Assembly: GCF_004365705.1 (NCBI RefSeq)
Contig: NZ_SOBN01000001.1
Location: 4,512,001 to 4,576,000 of the forward strand
Direction of reading: 5' to 3'
DNA: 64,000 bases
Source: Streptomyces sp. 846.5
GTDB taxonomy: Bacteria > Actinomycetota > Actinomycetes > Streptomycetales > Streptomycetaceae
How positions within the stretch are numbered: position 1 is the first letter of the stretch; each line of letters opens with the position of its first letter. The position numbers and the translations under genes were made by a program. Below, one piece after another: positions 34,433 through 43,592 of the stretch. Below the pieces are notes generated by a model. It had not been told where the DNA came from. It saw only the letters and a list, made by a program, of their open reading frames with translations, and did not search any database.

Positions 34433-35569
34433 ATGAACCACTCCGACACCGTTCATGTCCCGAACTCGCGCCGTCAGGTCGGGCGCACGACAGCGGCAGC
34501 GGGCCTCGCGCTCTGCGTCGCGACCGCGCTGGCCGCCTGCAGCTCCTCCAGCACCACCGCCGGCTCCGGAAGCAGCTCCTCCAGCGGCTCCGGCGGCAGC
34601 AAGGTGGGGGTTTCCCTCATCCTGAAGACCCTGACCAACCCCTACTTCGTGAGCATGGAGAACGACGCCAAGGCCGCGGCCGCCAAGGACAACGTGAGCC
34701 TCACGGTGGCCGCGGGCACCAAGGACGGCGACACTCAGACCCAGATCAGTGCCATCGACAACGCCATCTCCAGAGGCGACAAGGGCATCCTGATCACTAC
34801 CAACGGGGACGCGGTCAACGCGGCGCTCAACCAGGCCAAGCAGGCCGGCCTCTTCGTCATCGCGCTGGACACCTCGCCGAACCCGCCCAGCACCGCCGAC
34901 ATCACCTTCGCCACCGACAACGTCCAGGCGGGCAAGCTCGACGGCCAGTACGCGGCGACGGCCCTCGGCGGCAAGCCCGCCGTCATCGCCATGCTCGACC
35001 TGTTCAACAACCAGGTGGTCTCCGTCGACATCGACCGCGACCACGGATTCCTCCAGGGCCTGGGCATCAACCCCGGCAGCACCACCCAGAACGGCCAGGA
35101 GGCCAAGACCGGCAGCTACTCCGGCGGCAGCTACACCGTCGCTTGCCACCAGCCCACCCAGGGCGCCATCGACGGCGGGCGCACCGCGATGGAGAACTGC
35201 CTGTCCGCCAACCCCAACATCAACGTCGTCTACGCCATCAACGAGCCGGCCGCCGAGGGCGCCTACAACGCGCTGAAGGCCGCGGGCAAGGCCGGCCAGG
35301 TCGCGATCTACGCGATCGACGGCAGCTGCGCCGGGCTGAAGTTCGTCACCAACGGCGAATTCACCGCCGACGTCGCGCAGTACCCCGGCAAGATGGCCTC
35401 GCTCGGGGTCGACTCGATCGCCAAGCTCGCCCGCGGCGGCTCCAAGCCGAGTGTGACCACCGGCAAGTCCTTCTACGACACCGGCACGGCCCTGGTCGCG
35501 ACCAAGAGCGTCTCGGGCGTCACCATCCAGTCGCCCACCGACGCCGCCTCCGCCTGCTGGGGCAGCTGA
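34433..35569 (+). CDS. Sugar ABC transporter substrate-binding lipoprotein
   Basis: 378 residues. Lipoprotein signal with lipobox ALAAC, then a Ser/Gly linker and a type I periplasmic-binding fold (VGVSLILKTLTNPYFVSMEND, DTQTQISAIDNAISRGDKGI, AIDGSCAGLKFVTNGEFTADVAQYP). It resembles FrcB/RbsB-type proteins for fructose or other monosaccharides. ATG 34433 is preceded by AAGGGA; an in-frame ATG at 34409 has no such site. First gene of the operon 34433-41107. Confidence 0.9.
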   Translation: MNHSDTVHVPNSRRQVGRTTAAAGLALCVATALAACSSSSTTAGSGSSSSSGSGGSKVGVSLILKTLTNPYFVSMENDAKAAAAKDNVSLTVAAGTKDGDTQTQISAIDNAISRGDKGILITTNGDAVNAALNQAKQAGLFVIALDTSPNPPSTADITFATDNVQAGKLDGQYAATALGGKPAVIAMLDLFNNQVVSVDIDRDHGFLQGLGINPGSTTQNGQEAKTGSYSGGSYTVACHQPTQGAIDGGRTAMENCLSANPNINVVYAINEPAAEGAYNALKAAGKAGQVAIYAIDGSCAGLKFVTNGEFTADVAQYPGKMASLGVDSIAKLARGGSKPSVTTGKSFYDTGTALVATKSVSGVTIQSPTDAASACWGS

Positions 35570-35610
35570 CCCCCGGGCGCCGGCGGCATCCGCGCCTGCC
35601 GCCGGCGCCC

Positions 35611-35658
35611 CCGGCCGACCACCCGGCCGACCACCCGGCCGACCACCCGGCCGACCAC
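35611..35658 (+). repeat. Four tandem copies of a 12-mer
   Basis: CCGGCCGACCAC occurs four times in succession, 42 bases after the binding-protein stop and before the permease. It could fold or be a slippage product; it may modulate expression between highly and weakly needed cistrons (inference). Confidence 0.85.
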
Positions 35659-35708
35659 CCCGACCAGACCTTCGAGGTCGACCGACCAGCCTCGACGTTA
35701 GGACAGTT

Positions 35709-36743
35709 GTGACCATCCAATCGAGCGGCGATACCGCGCCCGTGACGGCGGAGGACTTCCTCAACCGCCCCGCCGGCATCGGCCAGCGCGTTCACTCGGT
35801 ACTGCACCGGCAGCCGGCGCTCAGCCCGGCGATCGTGCTGCTGCTGGCAGGCGTCGCCTTCGCGCTGCTCAACAGCCGTTTCTACTCGCTGCAGAACCTC
35901 TCCCTGGTCGCCCAGCAGGTGGCCGTCGTCGGCGCCCTGGCGGCCGGCCAGACCCTGGTCGTCCTCACCGCCGGCATCGACCTGTCGATCGGCGCGGTGA
36001 TGGTGCTCGCCTCGCTGGTGATGTCCAAGCTGGTCTTCGACAGCCACGTCAACGGGCTCCTCGCCCTGCTGATCGGAGCGGCTGTCGCGATCGCGGCCCA
36101 GGCGGTCAACGGCCTGCTGGTCACCCGGATCAAGCTGCCCCCGTTCATCGTCACCCTCGGCTCGCTCAGCGTCTTCACCGCGATCACGCTGATCTACGCC
36201 AAGGGGCAGACCATCGCCCTGCAGCCGGGCAGCTTCCTGCTGTGGACCGCGGACACCATCTCCATCGGCTCGCTCCACGTCACCACCGGCGTGCTGCTGA
36301 TGATCGCGCTCTACGCGGTGCTCGGTTTCGCGCTGCGCTACACCGCCTGGGGACGCCACCTCTACGCGGTGGGCGACGACGTCGAGGCCTCCCGACTGGC
36401 CGGCATCTCGGTCAGCCGGGTGCTGCTCAGCGCCTACATGGTCGCCGGGCTCGCCATCGCGGTGGCCGCCTGGATCCTGGTCGGCCGCGTCGGCGGGGGC
36501 GACCCCAACAGCGGCATCAACGCCAACCTGGAGTCGATCACCGCCGTCGTCATCGGCGGCACCAGCCTCTTCGGCGGCCGCGGCGTCATCTTCGGCTCGC
36601 TGATCGGCGCGCTGATCGTCCAGGTCTTCGACAACGGCCTGGCGCTGGCCGGCTTCGACCCTAACTACCAGGTCCTCGCGGTCGGCCTGCTGGTCATCGC
36701 CGCGGTGTCCGTCGACCAGTGGATCCGGAGCGTGAAGGCATGA
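35709..36743 (+). CDS. Sugar ABC transporter permease (FrcC/RbsC type)
   Basis: 344 residues with about nine to ten membrane segments of the BPD_transp_2 family. Characteristic motifs: LVVLTAGIDLSIGAVM, LPPFIVTLGSLSVF, and the EAA-like GRHLYAVGDDVEASRLAGI. GTG start with AGGAC upstream. Its stop overlaps the ATPase start (ATGA). Forms the membrane channel, presumably as a homodimer. Confidence 0.92.
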   Translation: MTIQSSGDTAPVTAEDFLNRPAGIGQRVHSVLHRQPALSPAIVLLLAGVAFALLNSRFYSLQNLSLVAQQVAVVGALAAGQTLVVLTAGIDLSIGAVMVLASLVMSKLVFDSHVNGLLALLIGAAVAIAAQAVNGLLVTRIKLPPFIVTLGSLSVFTAITLIYAKGQTIALQPGSFLLWTADTISIGSLHVTTGVLLMIALYAVLGFALRYTAWGRHLYAVGDDVEASRLAGISVSRVLLSAYMVAGLAIAVAAWILVGRVGGGDPNSGINANLESITAVVIGGTSLFGGRGVIFGSLIGALIVQVFDNGLALAGFDPNYQVLAVGLLVIAAVSVDQWIRSVKA

Positions 36744-37525
36744 CCACCCCCACCAATGCCCCCATCCTCCAGGCCAGGGGCCTGGTCAAGACCTTCGGCC
36801 GGGTCGTCGGCCTGAACGACGTCGACCTCACCCTGCACCGGGGCGAGGTGCTGGCCGTCATCGGCGACAACGGCGCCGGCAAGTCCACCCTGATCAAGTG
36901 CCTGTCCGGCGCGCTCATTCCCGACGAGGGCGCGATCCTCGTCGACGGCGCGCCGGTCAACTTCAAGCGCCCGCAGGACGCCCGCGAAGCCGGGATCGAG
37001 ACGGTCTACCAGACCCTGGCCGTCGCGCCCGCCCTGGACGTCGCCAGCAACCTCTTCCTCGCCCGGGAGATCCGGCGCAAGGGCCCACTGGGCTCAGTGC
37101 TCCGGATGCTCGATACCGGGGAGATGAAGCGTCAGGCCGAAGCCCACGTCAAGCGGTTGGGCATCAGCACCCTGCAGAACATCAACCAGGCGGTGGAGAC
37201 CCTCTCCGGCGGCCAGCGCCAGGCCGTCGCGGTGGCCCGGGCCGGGGCCTTCGGCGGCAAGGTCGTCATCCTGGACGAGCCGACGGCGGCGCTCGGCGTC
37301 CGCGAGACCGGCCAGGTCCTCAAACTGGTCCGCGACCTGCGCGACCAGGGCCTCGGCGTGATCCTGATCAGCCACAACATGCCGAACGTCTTCGAGGTCG
37401 CCGACCGCATCCACATCCAGCGGCTCGGCGCCTGCGCGGGCGTCATCACCCCGGACACCCACTCCATGGAGGACGCGGTGGCCATCATGACCGGCGCCAA
37501 GAAGCTCCCCCCGGCGGTCGCATGA
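36740..37525 (+). CDS. Sugar ABC transporter ATP-binding protein (single cassette, FrcA type)
   Basis: 261 residues, one ABC domain: Walker A GDNGAGKST, Q-loop VYQTLA, signature LSGGQRQ, Walker B VVILDEPT, switch His in ISHNM. Monosaccharide importers of this class usually have two fused cassettes (RbsA/XylG); the single-cassette form is typical of fructose importers, supporting the substrate assignment. Overlaps both neighbours by ATGA. Confidence 0.92.
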   Translation: MTTPTNAPILQARGLVKTFGRVVGLNDVDLTLHRGEVLAVIGDNGAGKSTLIKCLSGALIPDEGAILVDGAPVNFKRPQDAREAGIETVYQTLAVAPALDVASNLFLAREIRRKGPLGSVLRMLDTGEMKRQAEAHVKRLGISTLQNINQAVETLSGGQRQAVAVARAGAFGGKVVILDEPTAALGVRETGQVLKLVRDLRDQGLGVILISHNMPNVFEVADRIHIQRLGACAGVITPDTHSMEDAVAIMTGAKKLPPAVA

Positions 37526-38565
37526 GCACGTGGACCGTCGAGCCGTACGCCTGGGCAGGCGAACCCTGCCTGGCGGTCAGCAGCCACGACGGCACCGCGC
37601 GTGCCGTCGTGGCCCTGCACGGGGCGACCCTGCTCAGCTGGCGGATCGACCAGGACGGCGAACCTCTCGAACTCACCGACGGCTACCGCGACCCCGCCGA
37701 GCTGCACGAGCAGTCCGGCGTGCGCAACGGCGTGCTGGCACCCTTCCCCAACCGCATCGCCGACGGCCGCTACCGTTTCGACGCCCGGGAGCACGACCTG
37801 CTCCCGGGGGTGACGGGCGACCGGACCGTCTACCACGGCTTCGCCCGCACTGCGCCCTTCGTCCTGGAGCGCGCTACCACCGCGGCCGACAGCGCCCAAC
37901 TGGTCCTGCGCAGCCACGGGATCCGGCCGGGACGCTTCGACGGCTACCCCTTCTCGCTCGACCTCACCGTCACCTACACCGTCACCGAGGACGAACTCGT
38001 CCTCGACATCCACGCCGTGAACACCGGCGACGTGACAGCGCCGTACGCGGCCGGCTGGCACCCCTACTTCCGACTCGGCAACGGCACCGCGGACATCGAC
38101 GACCTGGAACTGCGCATCCCGGCCCGCACCCTCGTCCGCACCGACGACGACCTCATCCCCGTCGACGGCGCCGACTGCCGCACCGACCTCAACGACCTGC
38201 CGGAGATGGACTTCCGTGGCCCGAACCCGGTCGGCCGACGCGTCATCGACGCCTGCTACGCCGACCTCCGGTTCGGGCCCGACGGTCGCGCCGAGACCGT
38301 CCTGCGCGACCCGAAGACCGGCCGCGAGCTGCGGATCTGGCAGGAGAGCGGCTTCCTGCACCTCTTCACCGGCGACACCCTGCCCAGAGACCGGCGCAGG
38401 TCCATCGCCATCGAGCCGGTCGAAGTCATGACGAACTCCTTCAACCGCGACGAGTTCGCGACCGCGATCACCATCGCCCCGGGACAGAGCCGCCGCTTCC
38501 GCTGCGGCGTCCGGCTCGTCCATGCAGCGAAGGGCGGCACCAAGGCTCCACCACGCAAACCGTAG
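37522..38565 (+). CDS. Aldose 1-epimerase (galactose mutarotase) family protein
   Basis: 347 residues of the GalM-like fold that interconverts sugar anomers. Sequence landmarks are GATLLSWRID, NGVLAPFPNRIADGRYRF, YHGFARTAPF (His), GWHPYFRLG (second conserved His) and the C-terminal catalytic Glu region IAIEPVEVMTNSFN. Starts by ATGA overlap with the ATPase gene. In this operon it probably supplies the correct fructose or sugar anomer to transporter or kinase (inference). Confidence 0.85.
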   Translation: MSTWTVEPYAWAGEPCLAVSSHDGTARAVVALHGATLLSWRIDQDGEPLELTDGYRDPAELHEQSGVRNGVLAPFPNRIADGRYRFDAREHDLLPGVTGDRTVYHGFARTAPFVLERATTAADSAQLVLRSHGIRPGRFDGYPFSLDLTVTYTVTEDELVLDIHAVNTGDVTAPYAAGWHPYFRLGNGTADIDDLELRIPARTLVRTDDDLIPVDGADCRTDLNDLPEMDFRGPNPVGRRVIDACYADLRFGPDGRAETVLRDPKTGRELRIWQESGFLHLFTGDTLPRDRRRSIAIEPVEVMTNSFNRDEFATAITIAPGQSRRFRCGVRLVHAAKGGTKAPPRKP

Positions 38566-38587
38566 CCCGAGTCGCACAAGGAGCACC

Positions 38588-41107
38588 GTGTCCAGACCCA
38601 CCCGTCGAAGCCGTAGCCTCCTCGCCGCCACGGCCGTCCTGTCCGGGCTGGCCCTCATCGCCTCTTCGCCCGCCACTGCCGACACCCTCTACCACGAGCA
38701 GTACCGGCCCCAGTTCCACTTCACCCCGGCCCAGAACTGGATGAACGACCCCAACGGCCTGATCTGGTACAAGGGCCAGTACCACCTCTTCTTCCAGTAC
38801 AACCCCTCCGGCAACACCTGGGGAAACATGTCCTGGGGCCACGCTGTGAGCACCGACCTGGTGCACTGGCAGCAACTCCCGGTCGCCATCCCGCAGGATG
38901 CCGACGAGATGGTCTTCTCCGGCAGCGTCGTCCTGGACAAGGACAACAGCTCCGGCCTCGGCACCAAGGCGAACCCGCCCCTGGTCGCCGTCTACACCAG
39001 CCTGGTGAAGGCCACCGGGATCCAGCGGCAGTCCCTCGCCTACAGCACCGACGGCGGCCTGACCTGGACGAAGTACGCAGGCAACCCGGTGCTGGACATC
39101 AACTCCCAGAACTTCCGAGACCCCAAGGTCTTCTGGTACGCCCCCACCCACAGCTGGCTGATGACGGTCGCCCTCTCCGATCAGCACAAGGTCTCCTTCT
39201 ACAGCTCCACCGACCTCAGGACCTGGACCCATCTGAGCGACTTCGGACCCGCCGGCGCCACCGGCGGGGCATGGGAGTGCCCGGACCTGTTCCCCCTCGC
39301 GGTGGACGGCAATGCCGGGAAGACCAAGTGGGTCCTGGCAGTGGGAACCCAGTCGATCGCCGGCGGCACCGGAGTGCAGTACTTCACCGGCGACTTCGAC
39401 GGCACCCGCTTCGCCTCCGACGACCCCGCCGACTACACCGTGCCGCCCGGCGCCACGCTGCAGGACTTCGAATCCGGGAGCTACGGCAGCTGGACGGCCA
39501 CTGGCACCGCGTTCGGCTCCGGCCCGGCCCAGGGCACCCTGCCCGACCAGCAGCAGGTGTCCGGCTACCTGGGCCACGGGCTGGTCAACAGCTACCTGGG
39601 CGGCGACGCCTCCACCGGCACGCTCACCTCCCCGGCCTTCACCGCCACCAGCGACTACATCAACTTCAAGATCGGCGGCGGCCACCACCCCTACACCCCC
39701 GACACCAGCGAACTCCTCGCCGACTTCGAGGGAACCACCTACTCCAGCCCCATCGGGGACTGGACGACTACCGGCAGCGCGTTCGGCTCCGGCCCGGCCC
39801 AGGGCACCCTGCCCGACCAGCAGCAGGTCTCCGGCTACCTGGGCCATGGGCTGGTCAACAGCTACCTGGGCGGCGACGCCTCCACCGGCACGCTCACCTC
39901 CCCGGCCTTCACCATCGACAAGCAGTACCTGGACTTCCTCATCGGCGGCGGCAACCACCCGGCCTCCTCCGACGCCCCCACCGCGGTCGAACTCGTCGTG
40001 GACGGCCAGGTGGTGCGCTCCGCCACCGGTGCCGACAACGAAGCCCTGAACTGGACCTCGTGGAACCTGTCCGATCTGCAGGGCAAGCAGGCCCGGATCC
40101 AGGTCGTCGACGACAACACCGGCGGCTGGGGCCACATCAACCTCGACCAGGTCGTCCTGTCCGACAGCGGGGCCCCGCCCGTCTCCACCGAGACCGGCGT
40201 CAACCTCCTCGTCGACGGCAAGGTGGTGCAGAGCGCCACCGGCGCCAATTCCGAGAGCCTCGACTGGGCCTCCTTCAACACCACCGCCTACAAGGGCAAG
40301 CAGGTCCGGATCCAGGTCGTCGACAACAACACCGGCGGCTGGGGCCACGTCCTGGCCGACCAGTTCGAGATCGCCGACCAGCCCGCGCTGTCCACCCTCC
40401 AACGCGCCCACTGGATCGACTACGGCGAGGACTTCTACGCCTCCCAGACCTACAACGACGCCCCCGGCGGCCGCCGCGTCATGATCGGCTGGATGAACAA
40501 CTGGAACTACGGCGGGAGCATCCCCACCAGCCCGTGGCGCAGCGCCGACACCTTCCCCCGCCGGCTCGCGCTGCGAACGGTGGACGGCAAGGTCCAGCTG
40601 GTCCAGCAGCCGGTCAGCGAACTGGCCACCTTGCGCGGCGCCGGCACCCACGTTTCCACCACCCGCGTCACCAGCACCACCACGGCGCTCGGCGTGCAGG
40701 GCAGCAGCATGGAGCTCCGGGCCGACCTCACCGCGGGCACCGCCACCGACTTCGGCCTCGACCTGCGCACCGGGTCCGGGCAACGCACTCGGATCGGCTA
40801 CGACACCACCACCGGCGAGGTGTACATCGACCGCACCGCTTCAGGAGCAGTCGACTTCGACTCCTCCTTCCCCGGCGTCCAGCGCGCCCCCCTCGCCCTC
40901 AACGGCAAGGCCCTGAGCCTGCACATCCTCGTCGACTCCTCCTCCGTCGAGGTGTACGCCGAGAACGCCCGCGGCGAACAGGTCGTCCTCACCGACCAGG
41001 TCTTCCCCGACCCCTCCAGTACCGGGGCCGACCTCTTCGCCGACAACGGCACCGCCACCCTCCGCAGCATGCAGGCCTGGCAACTGAGGTCCGCTGTCGG
41101 CGGGTAA
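38588..41107 (+). CDS. Secreted GH32 levanase/inulinase with duplicated insertion module
   Basis: 839 residues from GTG 38588 (AAGGAG upstream). Signal peptide ~1-32 ending in ATA. GH32 five-blade propeller with nucleophile Asp-54 in WMNDPNG, transition-state Asp in FRDP (177-179) and acid/base Glu-230 in WECPD; these enzymes hydrolyse beta-fructosides such as levan, inulin or sucrose. The propeller is interrupted at ~residue 292 by about 310 residues carrying two related repeats, then resumes (YGEDFYASQTY, VMIGWMNNW) and ends in the GH32 beta-sandwich. Last gene of the operon; released sugar would feed the FrcABC-like importer. It converges with the ATPase gene, 4 bases apart. Confidence 0.93.
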   Translation: MSRPTRRSRSLLAATAVLSGLALIASSPATADTLYHEQYRPQFHFTPAQNWMNDPNGLIWYKGQYHLFFQYNPSGNTWGNMSWGHAVSTDLVHWQQLPVAIPQDADEMVFSGSVVLDKDNSSGLGTKANPPLVAVYTSLVKATGIQRQSLAYSTDGGLTWTKYAGNPVLDINSQNFRDPKVFWYAPTHSWLMTVALSDQHKVSFYSSTDLRTWTHLSDFGPAGATGGAWECPDLFPLAVDGNAGKTKWVLAVGTQSIAGGTGVQYFTGDFDGTRFASDDPADYTVPPGATLQDFESGSYGSWTATGTAFGSGPAQGTLPDQQQVSGYLGHGLVNSYLGGDASTGTLTSPAFTATSDYINFKIGGGHHPYTPDTSELLADFEGTTYSSPIGDWTTTGSAFGSGPAQGTLPDQQQVSGYLGHGLVNSYLGGDASTGTLTSPAFTIDKQYLDFLIGGGNHPASSDAPTAVELVVDGQVVRSATGADNEALNWTSWNLSDLQGKQARIQVVDDNTGGWGHINLDQVVLSDSGAPPVSTETGVNLLVDGKVVQSATGANSESLDWASFNTTAYKGKQVRIQVVDNNTGGWGHVLADQFEIADQPALSTLQRAHWIDYGEDFYASQTYNDAPGGRRVMIGWMNNWNYGGSIPTSPWRSADTFPRRLALRTVDGKVQLVQQPVSELATLRGAGTHVSTTRVTSTTTALGVQGSSMELRADLTAGTATDFGLDLRTGSGQRTRIGYDTTTGEVYIDRTASGAVDFDSSFPGVQRAPLALNGKALSLHILVDSSSVEVYAENARGEQVVLTDQVFPDPSSTGADLFADNGTATLRSMQAWQLRSAVGG
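39509..39643 (+). repeat. 135-bp direct repeat inside GH32 gene, copy 1
   Basis: Identical to 39779-39913 except for two bases; offset exactly 270 bp (90 codons). Near identity at synonymous sites points to recent duplication or gene conversion. Confidence 0.95.
39779..39913 (+). repeat. 135-bp direct repeat inside GH32 gene, copy 2
   Basis: Second copy of 39509-39643; encodes FGSGPAQGTLPDQQQVSGYL and the following LGHGLVNSYLGGDASTGTLT again. Confidence 0.95.
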
Positions 41108-41111
41108 GGCT

Positions 41112-42608
41112 TCACTCCCCGTGCCAGATCCGGTCCAGGTCCACGAGTTCCACGTCGTGACGCGCCGAGGCGGCCTGGGCCAGGTTGGTGTCGAAGCCGG
41201 AGCGCCCGAAGAGCAGCAGTTTCGCGCCCGCTGCTCGCACCCCGCGCGAGACGAGCAGGCCGCGGATGTGCTCAAGCCGGTCGAGGTCGGCGAGGGTGCG
41301 GGCGCGGTTGGAGGCCTTGGCTTCCCCGATGACGCGGATGACCGGGTTCTGGGCCTGCCGGCGCTCGCCCTCGTCCAGTGCCACGACGTCGAGTTCGTGC
41401 TGTTGCCGTCCGGCGGGGTCGTTTACGACGGTGCTGCCGACCTCGCCGATCGGACCGCCGAGCGTGCGCGGCGAGGCGTGGCGGGAGGTCCATTCGCGGG
41501 CGAGCTGTTCGAAGGTGGGTCCCAGGATCTGGGCGCTGACGGTGTGTTCGGCGGCGCGCCAGGCACATTGTGCCTTGCGTTCTTCGAAGGCGGCGAGCCG
41601 TGGTGCGGTGACGAGCTGGTGGAGGCGTACCACGGGGTCTGCGAGCCGTAGGACGGGGCGGCGCTGGAGGAGCAGGTCCTCGTCCTTGATGAGGAACCCG
41701 GAGGTGGTGAGGACGTCGAGTGGGTGGTGGAGGCTGCGCTGGTCGCGTCCGATGGCTGCGGCGATCTTGGCGGGGGAGGTTGCGCCCGCTGCGACAGCGC
41801 CGAGTACGGAGAGGTAGAGGGCGCGGTCCTGGATGCGGGGGTCCTCCCGCAGGAGGTATCCGGCTTCGCCGAAGAGGGCGTGGCTGGGGTTGAAGACGGT
41901 CGTGAGCAGCAACTCCTCCAGCTCGGACGGGCTCTGTGGCGAGGCCCCGCCGATCAGGTCCCGGTAGCCGGGGGTGCCGCCGAAGAAGGCGTACATCCCG
42001 AAAGCGGTCTCCAGGTCCCGGATCCCGTAGTACGCGGAGGTCGTGCGGTAGTCGAAGGGCCGCAGCAGCAGGTCCAGCTCGGCCCGGCCCCGGAGTGCCT
42101 TCGCGCCGGACAGCAGATCCGACATGACGGCCAGCGCCGAACCGCAGAGGATCACCCGGCCGCGTGGGCCCGCTGCGCCGGCGTCCCGGCTCTCGTCGAC
42201 CAGCGCCTGGAGGGCGGACGGGAGCTGGGCCCCGAGCGGGTGGGCCAGCAGGTAGGGAAGTTCGTCCAGCACCACCAGGGCAGTCCGGCTGTCGGCAGAC
42301 GTCACCGGCCGCAAGGCCGTGCGCAGCGCCTCGTCCCAGTCCTGGAAGCGCAACTGGCCGGGACCCAGTCCACGCCCCGCCGCGACTGCGTCGGCGAAGC
42401 GCTGCAGTGCGGGCAGCGGCTCCTCTTCCTGCGCCATGTGGTACTGGCCGCCGTACGCACGGCAGAGGCGGCGCAGCAGGAAGCTCTTGCCGGTACGTCG
42501 TCGGCCGTAGAGGATTCCGATGCGCAGGCCAGGGGCGCCCGAGGAGACAAAACGTTCGAGGTCGCCCCACTCCGCCTGGCGGTCGAAGAGATCTGGTGGT
42601 CGTGTCAC
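41112..42608 (-). CDS. AAA+ ATPase with C-terminal DUF234/PD-(D/E)XK-like domain
   Basis: 498 residues. The N-terminal NTPase has Walker A GRRRTGKS (~35-42), Walker B VVLDELPY and the sensor-like ILCGSA; then a winged-helix region (SPAKIAAAIGRDQRSLHHPL). The C-terminal DUF234-like part contains ELDVVAL and VIGEAKA, the D...ExK pattern of a PD-(D/E)XK nuclease core. This family is widespread and uncharacterised, often mobile and suspected of roles in DNA metabolism or defence. GTG start, weak ribosome site. A long palindrome lies 20 bases upstream. Confidence 0.85.
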   Translation of the reverse strand: MTRPPDLFDRQAEWGDLERFVSSGAPGLRIGILYGRRRTGKSFLLRRLCRAYGGQYHMAQEEEPLPALQRFADAVAAGRGLGPGQLRFQDWDEALRTALRPVTSADSRTALVVLDELPYLLAHPLGAQLPSALQALVDESRDAGAAGPRGRVILCGSALAVMSDLLSGAKALRGRAELDLLLRPFDYRTTSAYYGIRDLETAFGMYAFFGGTPGYRDLIGGASPQSPSELEELLLTTVFNPSHALFGEAGYLLREDPRIQDRALYLSVLGAVAAGATSPAKIAAAIGRDQRSLHHPLDVLTTSGFLIKDEDLLLQRRPVLRLADPVVRLHQLVTAPRLAAFEERKAQCAWRAAEHTVSAQILGPTFEQLAREWTSRHASPRTLGGPIGEVGSTVVNDPAGRQQHELDVVALDEGERRQAQNPVIRVIGEAKASNRARTLADLDRLEHIRGLLVSRGVRAAGAKLLLFGRSGFDTNLAQAASARHDVELVDLDRIWHGE

Positions 42609-42627
42609 CCTACGAGGACACCAGCGC

Positions 42628-42655
42628 AGTTAGTCTAAGTCAAGTTAGACTAACT
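42628..42655. promoter_or_regulatory. 28-bp palindromic operator candidate
   Basis: AGTTAGTCTAA-GTCAAG-TTAGACTAACT: perfect 11-base arms in an A/T-rich island between divergent frames. Read toward the ATPase it contains TTGACT, a possible -35. No repressor gene for it is adjacent; the aldo/keto reductase remnant on the right suggests deletion of a regulator or its target. Confidence 0.65.
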
Positions 42656-42677
42656 CTATCGAGGTAAGCTCCGCGCG

Positions 42678-42893
42678 GTGCGGGATCGACAGGCTGGGGC
42701 CACCCCGGCGCAGCTCGCCCTGGTCTGGCTGCTCGACCTTGCGCCCAACATCCTGCTCATCCCCGGCACGCGCACCCGCACGCACCTGGCCGAGAACATC
42801 GCCACCGCCTCGGTGAAGCTTGACGAGGCGTCACGAAAGGAGCTGGCCCGGGAGTTCCCCACGCGCCTCAGCCGAGAGCGCGGTCGAGGTTGA
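42678..42893 (+). pseudogene. C-terminal fragment of an aldo/keto reductase
   Basis: 71 codons beginning at GTG 42678. GATPAQLALVWLLDLAPNIL, IPGTRTRTHLAENIATASV and LDEASRKEL are the NADPH-binding end of AKR enzymes. The ~250-residue barrel portion is missing. A GAGGTAAG sequence precedes the GTG, so a peptide might be made, but it cannot be an enzyme. Confidence 0.8.
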
Positions 42894-43592
42894 AGGCGGC
42901 GCTGATCAGCGAGAGGTGCGTGAACGCCTGGGGGAAGTTGCCGAGTTGTTCGCCGGTCGGGCCGATCTCCTCGGCGAAGAGGCCGAGGTGGTTGGCGTAG
43001 GTGAGCATTTTCTCGAAGGCCAGCCGGGCTTCCTCCAGCCGGCCGGCGCGGGCCAGTGCCTCGACGTACCAGAAGGAGCAGATCGAGAAGGTGCCCTCGG
43101 GGCCGTGCAGACCGTCCGGGCTGGTGGCCGGGTCGTAGCGGTAGACCAGCGGTCGGATACCAGATCGGCAGTGAGGGCGTCCAGGGTGGAGAGCCACTTG
43201 GGGTCGGTGGGCGAGACGAACTTGGCCATCGGCATCATCAGCAGTGAGGCGTCCAGCACGTCGCCGTCCAGGGCCTGGACGAACGCGCCGCGCCGGGCCG
43301 ACCAGCCGCGCCGCATGATCTGCCGGTAGATCGCGTCACGGGACACCTGCCAGCGGGGCAGGTCGGCCGGCAGGCCGCGGCGGTTCGCCAGCCGGATCGC
43401 CCGCTCCAGCGCGACCCAGCACATCAGCCGCGAATACACGAAGTTCCTGCGGCCCGCCCGGGTCTCCCAGACCCCCTCGTCGGGCTGGTCCCAGTGCTCG
43501 CACAGCCAGTCCACCACCGCGCCGACCTCGTCCCAGCGGTCGCTGCTGATCGGCTGTCCCCACGTGTCGTAGAGGTAGATCGAGTCGATCAG
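42868..43592 (-). pseudogene. GH15 (glucoamylase/trehalase-like) C-terminal remnant with frameshift
   Basis: From 43592 the minus strand reads [58 protein letters not shown], a GH15 (alpha/alpha)6-barrel. Near 43155 the frame shifts, continuing as [21 protein letters not shown] and [21 protein letters not shown], the usual GH15 C-terminus. The N-terminal ~350 residues are missing, replaced by an epoxide hydrolase fragment. Confidence 0.85.
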
